Shown piece by piece: positions 25,352 through 33,419 of a stretch of DNA of 64,000 nucleotides. The DNA comes from Streptomyces scabichelini (GTDB taxonomy: Bacteria > Actinomycetota > Actinomycetes > Streptomycetales > Streptomycetaceae): contig NZ_JAAKZY010000010.1 in assembly GCF_011045015.1 (NCBI RefSeq), positions 1-64,000 on the forward strand. Direction: 5' to 3'. Position 1 is the stretch's first letter, and the number at the start of each line of letters is the position of its first letter. Both the position numbers and the translations under genes were made by a program. The notes below the pieces were generated by a model. It saw nothing but the letters and a program-made list of their open reading frames with translations. It did no database searches and had not been told where the DNA came from.

Positions 25352-28300
25352 GTGGCGGGCGAGTCCCCCGACAGGTCGAAGCAGCACGAGTCGTCGGCAG
25401 AACCGACGTCGGGGAGCACGGCTCCGGTTCCGGACCCCTCCCGTGCCGGGGGTGGCTCCGGTGGGGGCGGCTCGGACTCGCGTCCCGCGGCGGGCGCCGA
25501 TCCACGCCTCGCGGTGGCCCGCGAGGCGGTAGCGGCGGCTTCTCGCGTGGACACGGCTACGGCGGTGTTCTCCACGCGGGGGGCCACGAAGCGCGGCGGG
25601 GGCTCGAGGACGGACGTGTCGGGCTCCGGCGCTTCGGGTAAGGGCTCATCGAGTACGGGCCCTTCGGGTGCGGTTGCTTCGGATACGGCAGAGGCGGAGG
25701 GCTTGACTGCTGAGGGTTCCCCCGAGCGGGAGGGCTCTGAGGATTCTCCGGGCGCGGAAAACGCTGTGGAGGACGCCGCGGAGTCCGGTGCGAACGGCTC
25801 CCAGGCGGGTGACTCGCGGCTGCGGGACGCTGTGGCGGCCTGGGTCGCGGGTTCGGACGAGGCGGAGGGCGAGGCTTCGCGGGAGGCCGATGCCGAGAGT
25901 GACGGTGACGTCGAGGACGACGGCGACGCGGAGGTGTCCGACGCGGTGCCTTCGACCGACACCGTCGACGAGACGGGTACGGAGCCTGCGGATACGGATC
26001 CTGCGGGTGCGGACGCTGCCGATGGGTCGCGTACGGACTCGGACTCGGAGGCGGACGCCGTCGACGAGACGGGTTCGGCCTCCGAGCCGGAGGACGACGA
26101 GCCGCAGGACGCCGTCGCGGCGGCTCCGGCCGGGGACGATGTTGCCGCCGACGGCACGGCGAAGAGCGACGCGGAGGGTGCCTCCGACGCCGTTGCGGAC
26201 ACGAAGGCGGACACGAAGGACGACCAGCCTGCGGGCGGCCGCGGCATCAGTGCGGACGAGCCGAAGACGGACGCCGTTCACGCCTCCGAGGCGTCGGCTG
26301 CGTCCGGCGCCGACGACGGAGCCGCACCGGCCACCGCCGCCCAGGACACTGACGCGGAGCCCGCCTCCAGCGCGGCCGCGGACGGTGCTTCCGAGTCGAC
26401 TGACGCCAAGGACGACGGCTCCGCAGGCAGCTCCGATGCGGAGGCCGCGGAGGCCGCGGAGGCCGCGGAGGCCGCGGGAGACGCGGAAGACGCCGATCGG
26501 CCAGAGGCCGAGTCGGCGGGCGATGCCGACCCGACGTCTTCGACGTCCGAGTCTTCGACGTCCGAGTCCGCGACGTCTGACGCCGAGCCCTCGGACGAAG
26601 GCACCCCGGCGGGCGCCCAGCCGCGCGGTGAGGCCGCTTCGGCCGCCACTGCCCAGGACGCCGACGCGGCTCCCGCCTCCGGCACTGACACCGACTCGGA
26701 CTCGGACTCCGGCTCCGCGGCCGACCGCGACGTCGACGCGAAGCGCGACCCCCGCGCCGACCCCCGCGCCGACCCTCGTGCCGATGCCACAGCCGCCCCG
26801 GCTGCCGATCGGGACGCCGCCGCAGCCAAGCCCGACTCCGGCGAGGCTGCCGACACGGAGACCGAGGGCGAGAGCGAGGGCGAAGGCGAGCCCAAGCCCC
26901 CCGTAGACCAGCCCACCGCTGCCTTCAAGGTGCGGTCGCCTGCCGTGGATCAGCCCACGACCACGCTCAAGGTGGGCGACGCCAAGCCGGACGGGAAGGA
27001 GCCGGAGGGCGAGGAGGACGCCAAGCCCTCCACCGCCAAGCCCGCCCCCGAACGCGACTCCGATCGCGAATCCGAGCGCACCAGCAAATTCGTCGCGCTC
27101 AAGCCGCTCGACGAGCCGGCGCGGCCGACGGAGAAGCCCGCCGTTCCGCCGGCCGCCGAGACTGCTGCGATTCCGCAGGTCGGGCCCGAGCGGACGGCTC
27201 AGCAGCCGCTGCCGCCCAAGCCGCCGCTGGATCTGCTGGCGGAGCTGACGAACACGCCGCCGCCTCGGGAGACTCCGGTGCGGACGATCGTGCGGCGGGT
27301 CAAGATCTGGACGCCGCTCGTCCTGCTGCTGGCCGTGGTGTTTGCAGTCGTACAGGCGGTACGCCCGCTGCCGACCCCCGCCCTCGCGCTGACGGCCGAC
27401 GAGACGTACGCCTTCAAGGGCGACAAGGTCTCCCTGCCGTGGCCGGGCGAGGGCCAGGGCTGGATGGACGTGAACGGCATCGGCACGGTCGACAACTTCG
27501 GCGAGCAGCAGCCCGTCGCGATCGGTTCGGTCGCCAAGGCCATGGTCGCGTACGTGATCCTCAAGGATCACCCGATGAAGCCCGGCGACGAGGGCAAGAA
27601 CATCCCCGTCGACGCCAAGGCCGAGACGGAGGGCGGTTACGACAAGGACGGCGAGTCCACGCTCAACACCATCAAGGACGGCGACACCCTCACCCAGAGG
27701 CAGGCCCTGGCCGCCATCATGATTCCGTCCGCGAACAACGTCGCGCGGCTGCTGGCCCGTTGGGACGCAAATGGTTCCGAGGAGGCGTTCGTCAAGAAGA
27801 TGAACGACGCCGCCGCGGACCTCGGGATGAAGAACACGAAGTACACCGACCCCTCAGGGCTGAAGGAGACCACCGTCTCCACCGCCGAGGACCAGGTGAA
27901 GCTCGGCAACGAGCTCGTCCAGATGAAGGCGCTGACGGACATCACCAAGCTGCCCACCTGGAAGGACCCCTCGGGCAAGAAGTGGCAGAACTACAACCGC
28001 CTCGTCCCGTACGACAACGCCATCGGCATCAAGACCGGCTCGACCACCAAGGCCGGCGGCAACCTGCTCTTCGCCGCCACCGAGGACGTCGGCGGCGAGA
28101 CCGTCACCGTCGTCGGCGCGATCCTCGGCCAGCACAAGCCGCCGATCATCGACACCGTCAACGCGGTCAGCAAGACCGCGATGATCGCCGCCCAGGACAC
28201 GCTGACCTCCAGCAAGATCCTGAAGAAGGGCGACGTCGTCGGGTACGTGGACGACGGGCTCGGCGGCCGGACCCCGGTCGTCGTCACGCAGGACGTCTCG

Positions 28301-28501
28301 GCGGTGGGCTGGGCCGGGAAGACCGTCAAGCTCAACCTGAGCGACGGCGGTACGGCTATTCCGAACGAGGCGAAGGCGGGAACCAAGGTCGGCTCGCTGA
28401 GCGTCGGTGACGGTACGGGCGACGCCGTCGAGGTCCCGGTCGCCCTCGAGTCGGACCTCACCGAACCGGGCTACGGCTCCAAGCTGACCCGCGTCAGCTG
28501 A
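25352..28501 (+). CDS. D-alanyl-D-alanine carboxypeptidase with long acidic cytoplasmic region
   Basis: A 1049-residue type II membrane protein. Residues 1 to about 640 are low-complexity Ala/Asp/Glu/Ser-rich sequence, with repeats such as SEST/SDAE and DPRAD, and two near-copies of a VDQPT-x2-[FL]-KV motif. One membrane helix follows at about 652-670. The exported C-terminal domain is a peptidase S11 penicillin-binding fold: S726-V-A-K729, S793-A-N795 and K894-T-G. It trims the terminal D-Ala of peptidoglycan stems. GTG 25352 is preferred because GGAGGAGG is five bases upstream; an ATG five codons earlier is weaker. The acidic half is far longer than in typical DacA proteins. Confidence 0.92.
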   Translation: MAGESPDRSKQHESSAEPTSGSTAPVPDPSRAGGGSGGGGSDSRPAAGADPRLAVAREAVAAASRVDTATAVFSTRGATKRGGGSRTDVSGSGASGKGSSSTGPSGAVASDTAEAEGLTAEGSPEREGSEDSPGAENAVEDAAESGANGSQAGDSRLRDAVAAWVAGSDEAEGEASREADAESDGDVEDDGDAEVSDAVPSTDTVDETGTEPADTDPAGADAADGSRTDSDSEADAVDETGSASEPEDDEPQDAVAAAPAGDDVAADGTAKSDAEGASDAVADTKADTKDDQPAGGRGISADEPKTDAVHASEASAASGADDGAAPATAAQDTDAEPASSAAADGASESTDAKDDGSAGSSDAEAAEAAEAAEAAGDAEDADRPEAESAGDADPTSSTSESSTSESATSDAEPSDEGTPAGAQPRGEAASAATAQDADAAPASGTDTDSDSDSGSAADRDVDAKRDPRADPRADPRADATAAPAADRDAAAAKPDSGEAADTETEGESEGEGEPKPPVDQPTAAFKVRSPAVDQPTTTLKVGDAKPDGKEPEGEEDAKPSTAKPAPERDSDRESERTSKFVALKPLDEPARPTEKPAVPPAAETAAIPQVGPERTAQQPLPPKPPLDLLAELTNTPPPRETPVRTIVRRVKIWTPLVLLLAVVFAVVQAVRPLPTPALALTADETYAFKGDKVSLPWPGEGQGWMDVNGIGTVDNFGEQQPVAIGSVAKAMVAYVILKDHPMKPGDEGKNIPVDAKAETEGGYDKDGESTLNTIKDGDTLTQRQALAAIMIPSANNVARLLARWDANGSEEAFVKKMNDAAADLGMKNTKYTDPSGLKETTVSTAEDQVKLGNELVQMKALTDITKLPTWKDPSGKKWQNYNRLVPYDNAIGIKTGSTTKAGGNLLFAATEDVGGETVTVVGAILGQHKPPIIDTVNAVSKTAMIAAQDTLTSSKILKKGDVVGYVDDGLGGRTPVVVTQDVSAVGWAGKTVKLNLSDGGTAIPNEAKAGTKVGSLSVGDGTGDAVEVPVALESDLTEPGYGSKLTRVS

Positions 28502-28548
28502 CCAGTCGGCCCGCGTCGGCTGACGGGCTGACCCGAGTCGACTGACGG
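28484..28548 (+). repeat. diverged 21-23-bp tandem repeat x3 spanning the carboxypeptidase stop
   Basis: Three units of the form C(T/G)G(A/C)CCCG-GTC-GCTGAC-GG run from 28484. The gene's TGA (28499-28501) is in the first, and TGA recurs in the later units. Confidence 0.7.
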
Positions 28549-28578
28549 CCGTCGCGCCCCAGAAATGAGGTGACGGCA

Positions 28579-28609
28579 CGTACGTCCCCCTGTCATAACG
28601 GGACGTACG
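28579..28609 (+). terminator. hairpin after the carboxypeptidase gene
   Basis: CGTACGTCCC (28579-28588) pairs with GGGACGTACG (28600-28609) across an 11-base loop. Confidence 0.65.
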
Positions 28610-28780
28610 CGTCGTGGACATGGCAGGCCACAGCGCCCCGCCGACCGCGCCCCACCCGGGGCGCTCTCCGGCGGGGTGCGTGCTAGCGTCGCGAGAATCG
28701 GGGCAACCAGAACGGGGCAGGTCGCCGGCCGCGGGGCCCGGCCGGAACAATGGGAAATGGGACACGGGGAGAGCCTTCAC

Positions 28781-30685
28781 GTGGCGACAGCGGAGCCGAC
28801 GCACGCCGAAGACGCCGAGCCGAGCCGAGGAGGAGCCGGCCCGCGAATACGGGTGCATGCGCGACAGGTCGACGGCCACGACACACATGAGACGCGTAAG
28901 GGCAGTGAGAGCACCCCGCCCCCGCCGCCGTCCCCGACCTCCTTCGCCCGCTTCCTCCATCACCCGATCACCCTCGCCACCGTCCTCGCCGGTGTGCTGC
29001 ACGTCATCTGGTTCTTCACGTTCGCCAACAGCGGCGGCGACCTCGCCGCGCAGGACGCGTGGGCGGAGTTCGTCGGACGGCACCCGGACTCGGCGTACAA
29101 CCTCGCCTGGTACGGCGGCATGCACCCGGTCTCGTACAGCTTCGTGTCCCCGTATCTGATGTCGGTGCTCGGCGTCCGTACGACGATGATGATCGCCGGA
29201 ACGGCCTCCGCGGGCCTGCTCACCCTGATCCTCATGCGCAGCCGGGCCGTACGGGATGTGAAGTGGCCCGCGCTTGCCGGAGTCTTCGCACTCGTCTGCA
29301 ACGCCGTGTCCGGCCGTGTGACCTTCGGTCTCGGCATGGTCTTCGCGCTGGGCGCGACCGCCGTCGTCTTCTGCTGGCCCTACCGCTGGCGCCACAAACG
29401 CTGGGCGAAGGCCCTGTGCGCCGCCCCGCTCGCGGCGATCGCGACCGCCGCGTCCCCTGTGGCCGGGCTCTTCGTGGGCCTGGTCGCCGTCGCGCTGTTC
29501 CTGCAGAAGCGCCGCCCGGGCGCCTACGCCCTCGGCCTCGCGCCCGCCGCGGTGGTGGGCGTCTCCGCCTGGCTGTTCCCGTTCTCCGGTACGCAGCCGA
29601 TGATGTTCGGGTCGGTCATCCTGCCCTTCCTGTACTCGGCGTTCATCTACTTCCTCGTCCCCAGACAGTGGAAGACCGTCCGCATCACGGCCGCCGTGTA
29701 CGGGCTCTCCGTGCTCCTCGTCTGGCTGATCAGCTCGCAGATCGGCTCCAACATCACGCGTCTGGCGATGCTCTTCGCGGGCGTCGTGCTGCTCGCCGCG
29801 CTGCCGTTCACGGTGCCGCGCTCGCGCAGGTGGTACGCGCTCGTCGTCGCCTCCGTCGGGTTCGTCGCCTGGATCGGCTTCAAGGCGGTGGACGACACCG
29901 TCAACGCGATGCCCGCCGCGTCCTGGGCACGCGAGCTGGCCCCGCTCGTCAACCAGCTCCAGGTCGTGGACGCCGAGAAGGGCCGCGTGGAGGTCGTACC
30001 GGCCCGCTCGCACCGCGAGGCGTCCGCGCTCGCGCCGTACGTGAACCTCGCCCGCGGCTGGAACCGGCAGGCCGACATGGAGCGCAACCCGCTCTTCTAC
30101 GACGACACGCTGAACTCCGCCAACTACCACGAGTGGCTCAAGCGCTGGGCCGTCCACTACGTCGTCCTGCCCAAGGACAAGCCCGACGGGGACGGCGGCG
30201 AACGCGAACGCGAGCTCGTGCAGCGCGGCCAGCCCTATCTGAAGCAGATCTGGGGCGACGCGAACTGGCAGCTCTTCAGCGTCACCGATCCCACGCCGCT
30301 CGCCGACCCGCCCGCCACCGTCGAGCGCGCCGGACAGGACGAGCTGACGATCAAGGTGACGCAGGCGGGGCGGGTCCTGATCCGTATCCCGTACTCGCCA
30401 TGGCTCGGCCTCGTCGACGCCGAGGGCAAGAGCGTCACGCCGCCGCAGGAGACCGAGGAGTCCAAACGGCTGCGCGAGGACGACGACGAGATGCCGAAGA
30501 CGTACACGAATCCCAACGGCTGCCTGATGGAGGCGGAGGAGGACGCGAAGGGCGACGAGTGGACGGAGCTGCTGGCCCCGGAGCCCGGCACCTACCGCCT
30601 GGCGGCGCGCTACCAGCTGCCTCGGGGCACGGGGTGCCCCGAGGAGCTGCGGGAGGCGGTCAGGACGGGCGTCGCCGCCGAGTGA
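28781..30685 (+). CDS. polytopic membrane protein, possible GT-C/PTPS-related type
   Basis: A 634-residue protein. About 55 hydrophilic residues precede some 11 membrane helices (from TLATVLAGVLHVIWFFTF to VVASVGFVAWIGF). A long exported C-terminal region of about 240 residues contains NSANYHEWLKRWAVHYVVL and a beta-rich tail. The first outside loop with DAWAEF and YNLAWYGGMHP resembles membrane glycosyltransferase-like or PTPS-related proteins, sometimes annotated as MFS. No catalytic motif is certain. GTG 28781 is chosen for GGGGAGAG seven bases upstream. It follows the carboxypeptidase gene, so a cell-envelope role is likely. Confidence 0.7.
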   Translation: MATAEPTHAEDAEPSRGGAGPRIRVHARQVDGHDTHETRKGSESTPPPPPSPTSFARFLHHPITLATVLAGVLHVIWFFTFANSGGDLAAQDAWAEFVGRHPDSAYNLAWYGGMHPVSYSFVSPYLMSVLGVRTTMMIAGTASAGLLTLILMRSRAVRDVKWPALAGVFALVCNAVSGRVTFGLGMVFALGATAVVFCWPYRWRHKRWAKALCAAPLAAIATAASPVAGLFVGLVAVALFLQKRRPGAYALGLAPAAVVGVSAWLFPFSGTQPMMFGSVILPFLYSAFIYFLVPRQWKTVRITAAVYGLSVLLVWLISSQIGSNITRLAMLFAGVVLLAALPFTVPRSRRWYALVVASVGFVAWIGFKAVDDTVNAMPAASWARELAPLVNQLQVVDAEKGRVEVVPARSHREASALAPYVNLARGWNRQADMERNPLFYDDTLNSANYHEWLKRWAVHYVVLPKDKPDGDGGERERELVQRGQPYLKQIWGDANWQLFSVTDPTPLADPPATVERAGQDELTIKVTQAGRVLIRIPYSPWLGLVDAEGKSVTPPQETEESKRLREDDDEMPKTYTNPNGCLMEAEEDAKGDEWTELLAPEPGTYRLAARYQLPRGTGCPEELREAVRTGVAAE

Positions 30686-30699
30686 CGCCCGGCGTCACT
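30681..30699. terminator. inverted repeat overlapping the stop of the membrane-protein gene
   Basis: AGTGACGCC and GGCGTCACT flank one C. It lies between convergent genes; the TGA stop is within the left arm. Confidence 0.45.
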
Positions 30700-30717
30700 T
30701 CACGTACGGATCAGGGA

Positions 30718-31236
30718 TCAGGCGACGGCCTTCTCCACCGCCGCCACGACCTCCGCGGACTCCGGCTCGGTCTGCGGCGAGAAGCGGGCGACGACGGAGC
30801 CGTCGCGGCCGAGGAGGAACTTCTCGAAGTTCCAGCGGATGTCGCCGCTGTGCCCCTCGGCGTCCTCGGTCGGCACGAGCCGCTCGTACAGCGCATGCCG
30901 TCCCTCCCCGTTCACCTCGACCTTCTCGGTCATCGGGAAGGTCACGCCGTACGTCGCCGAGCAGAACTCCGCGATCTCCTCGGACGTGCCGGGCTCCTGG
31001 CCCATGAACTGGTTGCAGGGCACCCCGAGCACGGTGAAGCCCTGCGCGGCGTACCGCTCGTGCAGCCGCTCGAGCCCCGCGTACTGCGGAGTGAGCCCGC
31101 ACCTGGAGGCCACGTTCACGACGAGCACGGCCTTGCCCTTGTACTGGCCGAGATCGGCGGAGCCGCCCTGGAGAGAGTCGATGTCGACGTCGTAGACGGA
31201 TTCGGAATTGGTCATGCCGGATTCGTTGTTGGTCAT
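30718..31236 (-). CDS. glutathione peroxidase family thiol peroxidase
   Basis: A 172-residue peroxidase. The peroxidatic Cys is C46 in NVASRCGLTPQY, the second conserved segment is GVPCNQFMGQEPG (C74, Q80) and the Trp is in IRWNFEKFL. It is the Cys form, not selenocysteine, so it probably uses thioredoxin or mycothiol-type thiols. The N-terminal seven residues MTNNESG are repeated as MTNSESV, owing to a 21-bp tandem duplication that makes two possible ATG starts (31236 and 31215). TAGCAT six bases before 31236 supports leaderless translation from the first ATG. Confidence 0.93.
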   Translation of the reverse strand: MTNNESGMTNSESVYDVDIDSLQGGSADLGQYKGKAVLVVNVASRCGLTPQYAGLERLHERYAAQGFTVLGVPCNQFMGQEPGTSEEIAEFCSATYGVTFPMTEKVEVNGEGRHALYERLVPTEDAEGHSGDIRWNFEKFLLGRDGSVVARFSPQTEPESAEVVAAVEKAVA

Positions 31237-31239
31237 GTC
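31198..31239 (-). repeat. 21-bp tandem duplication of the peroxidase start
   Basis: Two 21-bp units each carry one ATG and encode MTN[NS]ES. The duplication keeps the frame. Confidence 0.85.
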
Positions 31240-31242
31240 CGG

Positions 31243-31265
31243 ATGCTAACCGGGCTGGGTAAGGT
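31243..31265. promoter_or_regulatory. back-to-back -10 boxes of two divergent leaderless genes
   Basis: On the minus strand TAGCAT (31248-31243) is six bases from the ATG at 31236. On the plus strand TAAGGT (31260-31265) is seven bases from the GTG at 31273. The whole intergenic space is 36 bp and has no ribosome-binding sites. Confidence 0.5.
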
Positions 31266-31272
31266 CGCCGGC

Positions 31273-32187
31273 GTGACCACGGTGAATGGGATCTACGAGA
31301 CACTCGACGACCGTTTCCGCACCGGACGCTGCACGTTCGGGGACGTGCGCCTGGAGCGCCTCCACGACGACTGCCGCTGGGCCGAGGGCCCGCTCTACCT
31401 CCCCGCCTGGCGCCAGCTGGTCTGGAGCGACATCCCCAACGACCGCCTTCTGCGCTGGGACGAGACGACGGGCGCGGTCGGCGTCTTCCGCGCGCCGGCC
31501 GGACACAGCAACGGCAACACCGTCGACCGCCAGGGCCGCCTGATCACCTGCGAGCAGGGCAACCGGCGGGTGACGCGCACCGAGCACGACGGCCGGGTGA
31601 CGGTCCTGGCCGACCGTTACGACGGCAAGCGCCTCAACAGCCCGAACGACGCCGTCGTACGCTCCGACGGCACGCTCTGGTTCTCCGACCCCGACTTCGG
31701 CATCATCACCGACTACGAGGGCCACCGCGCGGACAGCGAGATCGGCGCGTGCCACGTCTACCGCGTCGACCCGGCGACGGGTTCCGTGAGCCTCGCCGCC
31801 GACGGCTTCCGCGGCCCGAACGGGCTCGTACTCTCCCCGGACGAACGGCAGTTGTACGTCTCCGACACCCGCCTCAACCAGGTCCGGGTCTTCGACGTCC
31901 ACGAGGACGGCACGCTCTCCGGGGACAAGGTCTTCGCCGAGTGCCGCCCCGGTGGCGGGGTCTTCGACAACATCCGGTTCGACGACGAGGGCCGCCTGTG
32001 GGTCGCCGCCTGCGACGACGGCGTCCACTGCTACGACCCCGACGGCACCCTCATCGGGCGCCTGCTGATCCCCGAGACGGTGTCCAACATCGCGTTCGGC
32101 GGCCCGAAGAACAACCGGATGTTCATCACGGCCACCACGTCGCTGTACTCGCTGGTGATGTCGGTGACGGGGGCGCCGCGGATTTGA
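31273..32187 (+). CDS. SMP-30/gluconolactonase/LRE family protein
   Basis: A 304-residue six-bladed beta-propeller lactonase-like protein. Motifs include AEGPLYLP (metal-ligand Glu), GHSNGNTVDRQGRLITCEQG, SPNDAVVRSDGTLWFSDPDFG (Asn ligand), RGPNGLVLSPDERQLYVSDT and a late FDNIRFDDEGRLWVAACDDG (Asp). These residues match the divalent-metal site of SMP-30/gluconolactonases, which hydrolyse sugar lactones. GTG 31273 fits a leaderless start; an ATG ten codons upstream overlaps the promoter. The gene is divergent from the peroxidase gene. Confidence 0.9.
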   Translation: MTTVNGIYETLDDRFRTGRCTFGDVRLERLHDDCRWAEGPLYLPAWRQLVWSDIPNDRLLRWDETTGAVGVFRAPAGHSNGNTVDRQGRLITCEQGNRRVTRTEHDGRVTVLADRYDGKRLNSPNDAVVRSDGTLWFSDPDFGIITDYEGHRADSEIGACHVYRVDPATGSVSLAADGFRGPNGLVLSPDERQLYVSDTRLNQVRVFDVHEDGTLSGDKVFAECRPGGGVFDNIRFDDEGRLWVAACDDGVHCYDPDGTLIGRLLIPETVSNIAFGGPKNNRMFITATTSLYSLVMSVTGAPRI

Positions 32188-32550
32188 CGGGACGTCGAGT
32201 CGAGGACCGGATCACGACGGGGCGAGGCGGTGGCGGAGGCCGGTTGTGAGCTGGGCGACCGCGTGGGTATAGAGGCCGGTCCGCAGGTCCTCGGGGCTGT
32301 TGCGGCGGGTGCGGAAGTGCAGGGAGGACGAGGCCGCGCACTGGCTCGCCTTCTCGGCGATCGCCGCCGCACTGATCTGCCCCCCCCCGGAGACTGGCGA
32401 CTTGACCGGCGAGGGCGTCTGGCCGGCCGGTTGTCACCACCGCGTCCCGAAGTGCGTTCCTTTGTAACGGTGGGCTGCCGGATCCGGCCCCTCCGCCGGG
32501 TCGCGGGTCACGGTGGGAGGAGTGTGTGAGCCATCTGGAGGGGGACCAGA
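32188..32550. other. intergenic region with a possible broken small gene
   Basis: 363 bp between the lactonase and the next gene. The left part holds the poly-G-interrupted frame described separately (32212-32435). The right part carries the ribosome-binding site GGAGGGGGA of the gene at 32551. Confidence 0.5.
32212..32435 (-). pseudogene. small frame interrupted by a nine-G homopolymer
   Basis: On the minus strand a frame starting near 32435 reads TTGRPDALAGQVASLRGG up to a run of nine G (32388-32380). One base fewer would join it to QISAAAIAEKASQCAASSS and a tail ending in TTGLRHRLAPS before a TGA at 32214. The middle resembles the HTH region of a DNA-binding protein (AAAIAEKA). It is either a decayed gene, a phase-variable one, or a homopolymer length error. 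The coding nature itself is uncertain. Confidence 0.35.
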
Positions 32551-33348
32551 ATGAGCGAGAATCCGTCCAGCCAACCGGGGCCGTACGGGCAGCCAGGGCC
32601 GTATGGGCAGCCGGGTCCTTACGGGCAGCAGCCGCCGGTCCCGCCGCCACCGCCGGCCCCGCCGATCACCGATTACGGTCAACCACCGGCGCCGGGCGGC
32701 GGGAAGAGGAAGGCGGGGCTGATCGCGGGCGCGGTCGCGCTGGTGGCGGCGATCGCCGTCGGCGGGTACTTCGTGATCGGCGGGAGCAGCGGCGGCGGTT
32801 CCGCGAGCATCGCGGACGACGGGCCGCACAAGCTGGTCGCGGCGGACACCGCGCTCGGCGAGTACCAGAGGACCGAGGGCCAGAACGGGCTCATGTCGCC
32901 CGCCGAGCAGAAGGACGCCGAGTCGTGGGGGGTGAAGGACCCGAAAGACGTCTTCGCCAGCTACGAGGTGAGGCAGCCCGGCGCCGTGAGGCCCGACAAG
33001 TGGCTGACGTTCGCCGGTTTCTACGGCACGATCGACGACCCGGAGAAGGCTGTCGACGCGCTCTTCGCCGGCATGGAGAAACGGATGACGGACGACGAGG
33101 TCACCTTCGACTTCGTCGGCGCCCCGAAGGAGTACCGCCCCGGCTCGCTGGACGGCGCCATCCTGAAGTGCCAGAAGTCCACGGCCAAGAACCCTGGGGA
33201 GGAGCCGCCCGAGGTGGGCATCACGTGGTGCGCCTGGGCCGATCACAGCACGCTCGGCCTCGTGTCGCTCATGGAGCTCGCGGACGTCAGGATCGGCGGG
33301 TCGACCGATCCGGAGGGAGGTGGCCGAGATGACCGCACAGCTCCGTGA
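32551..33348 (+). CDS. Pro/Gly/Tyr-rich single-pass membrane protein with a frameshifted C-terminus
   Basis: A 265-residue protein. The N-terminus has three PGPYGQ-type repeats and a Pro-rich stretch, then one membrane helix (about 53-75) and an exported domain of about 180 residues with two Cys near 210 and 228. The family is common in Streptomyces and of unknown function. The frame ends GGSTDPEGGGRDDRTAP, but shifting by one base at about 33313-33320 gives VAEMTAQLREEMRVKI up to a TGA at 33368-33370. That ending has normal amphipathic character, so the true C-terminus is probably frameshifted here. Start ATG follows GGAGGGGGA. Confidence 0.72.
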   Translation: MSENPSSQPGPYGQPGPYGQPGPYGQQPPVPPPPPAPPITDYGQPPAPGGGKRKAGLIAGAVALVAAIAVGGYFVIGGSSGGGSASIADDGPHKLVAADTALGEYQRTEGQNGLMSPAEQKDAESWGVKDPKDVFASYEVRQPGAVRPDKWLTFAGFYGTIDDPEKAVDALFAGMEKRMTDDEVTFDFVGAPKEYRPGSLDGAILKCQKSTAKNPGEEPPEVGITWCAWADHSTLGLVSLMELADVRIGGSTDPEGGGRDDRTAP

Positions 33349-33419
33349 GGAGATGCGGGTAAAGATCTGACGCCCTGCAACAAGCCGCGGTAACCGCGAC
33401 GGCAAGTCAAATCTCAAGA

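Noticed and set aside
25646..27571. 641-codon Gly/Arg/Val-rich minus-strand frame opposite the acidic carboxypeptidase region
   Set aside because: It mirrors the Ala/Asp/Glu/Ser codon repeats of the plus strand; no ribosome-binding site or family features.
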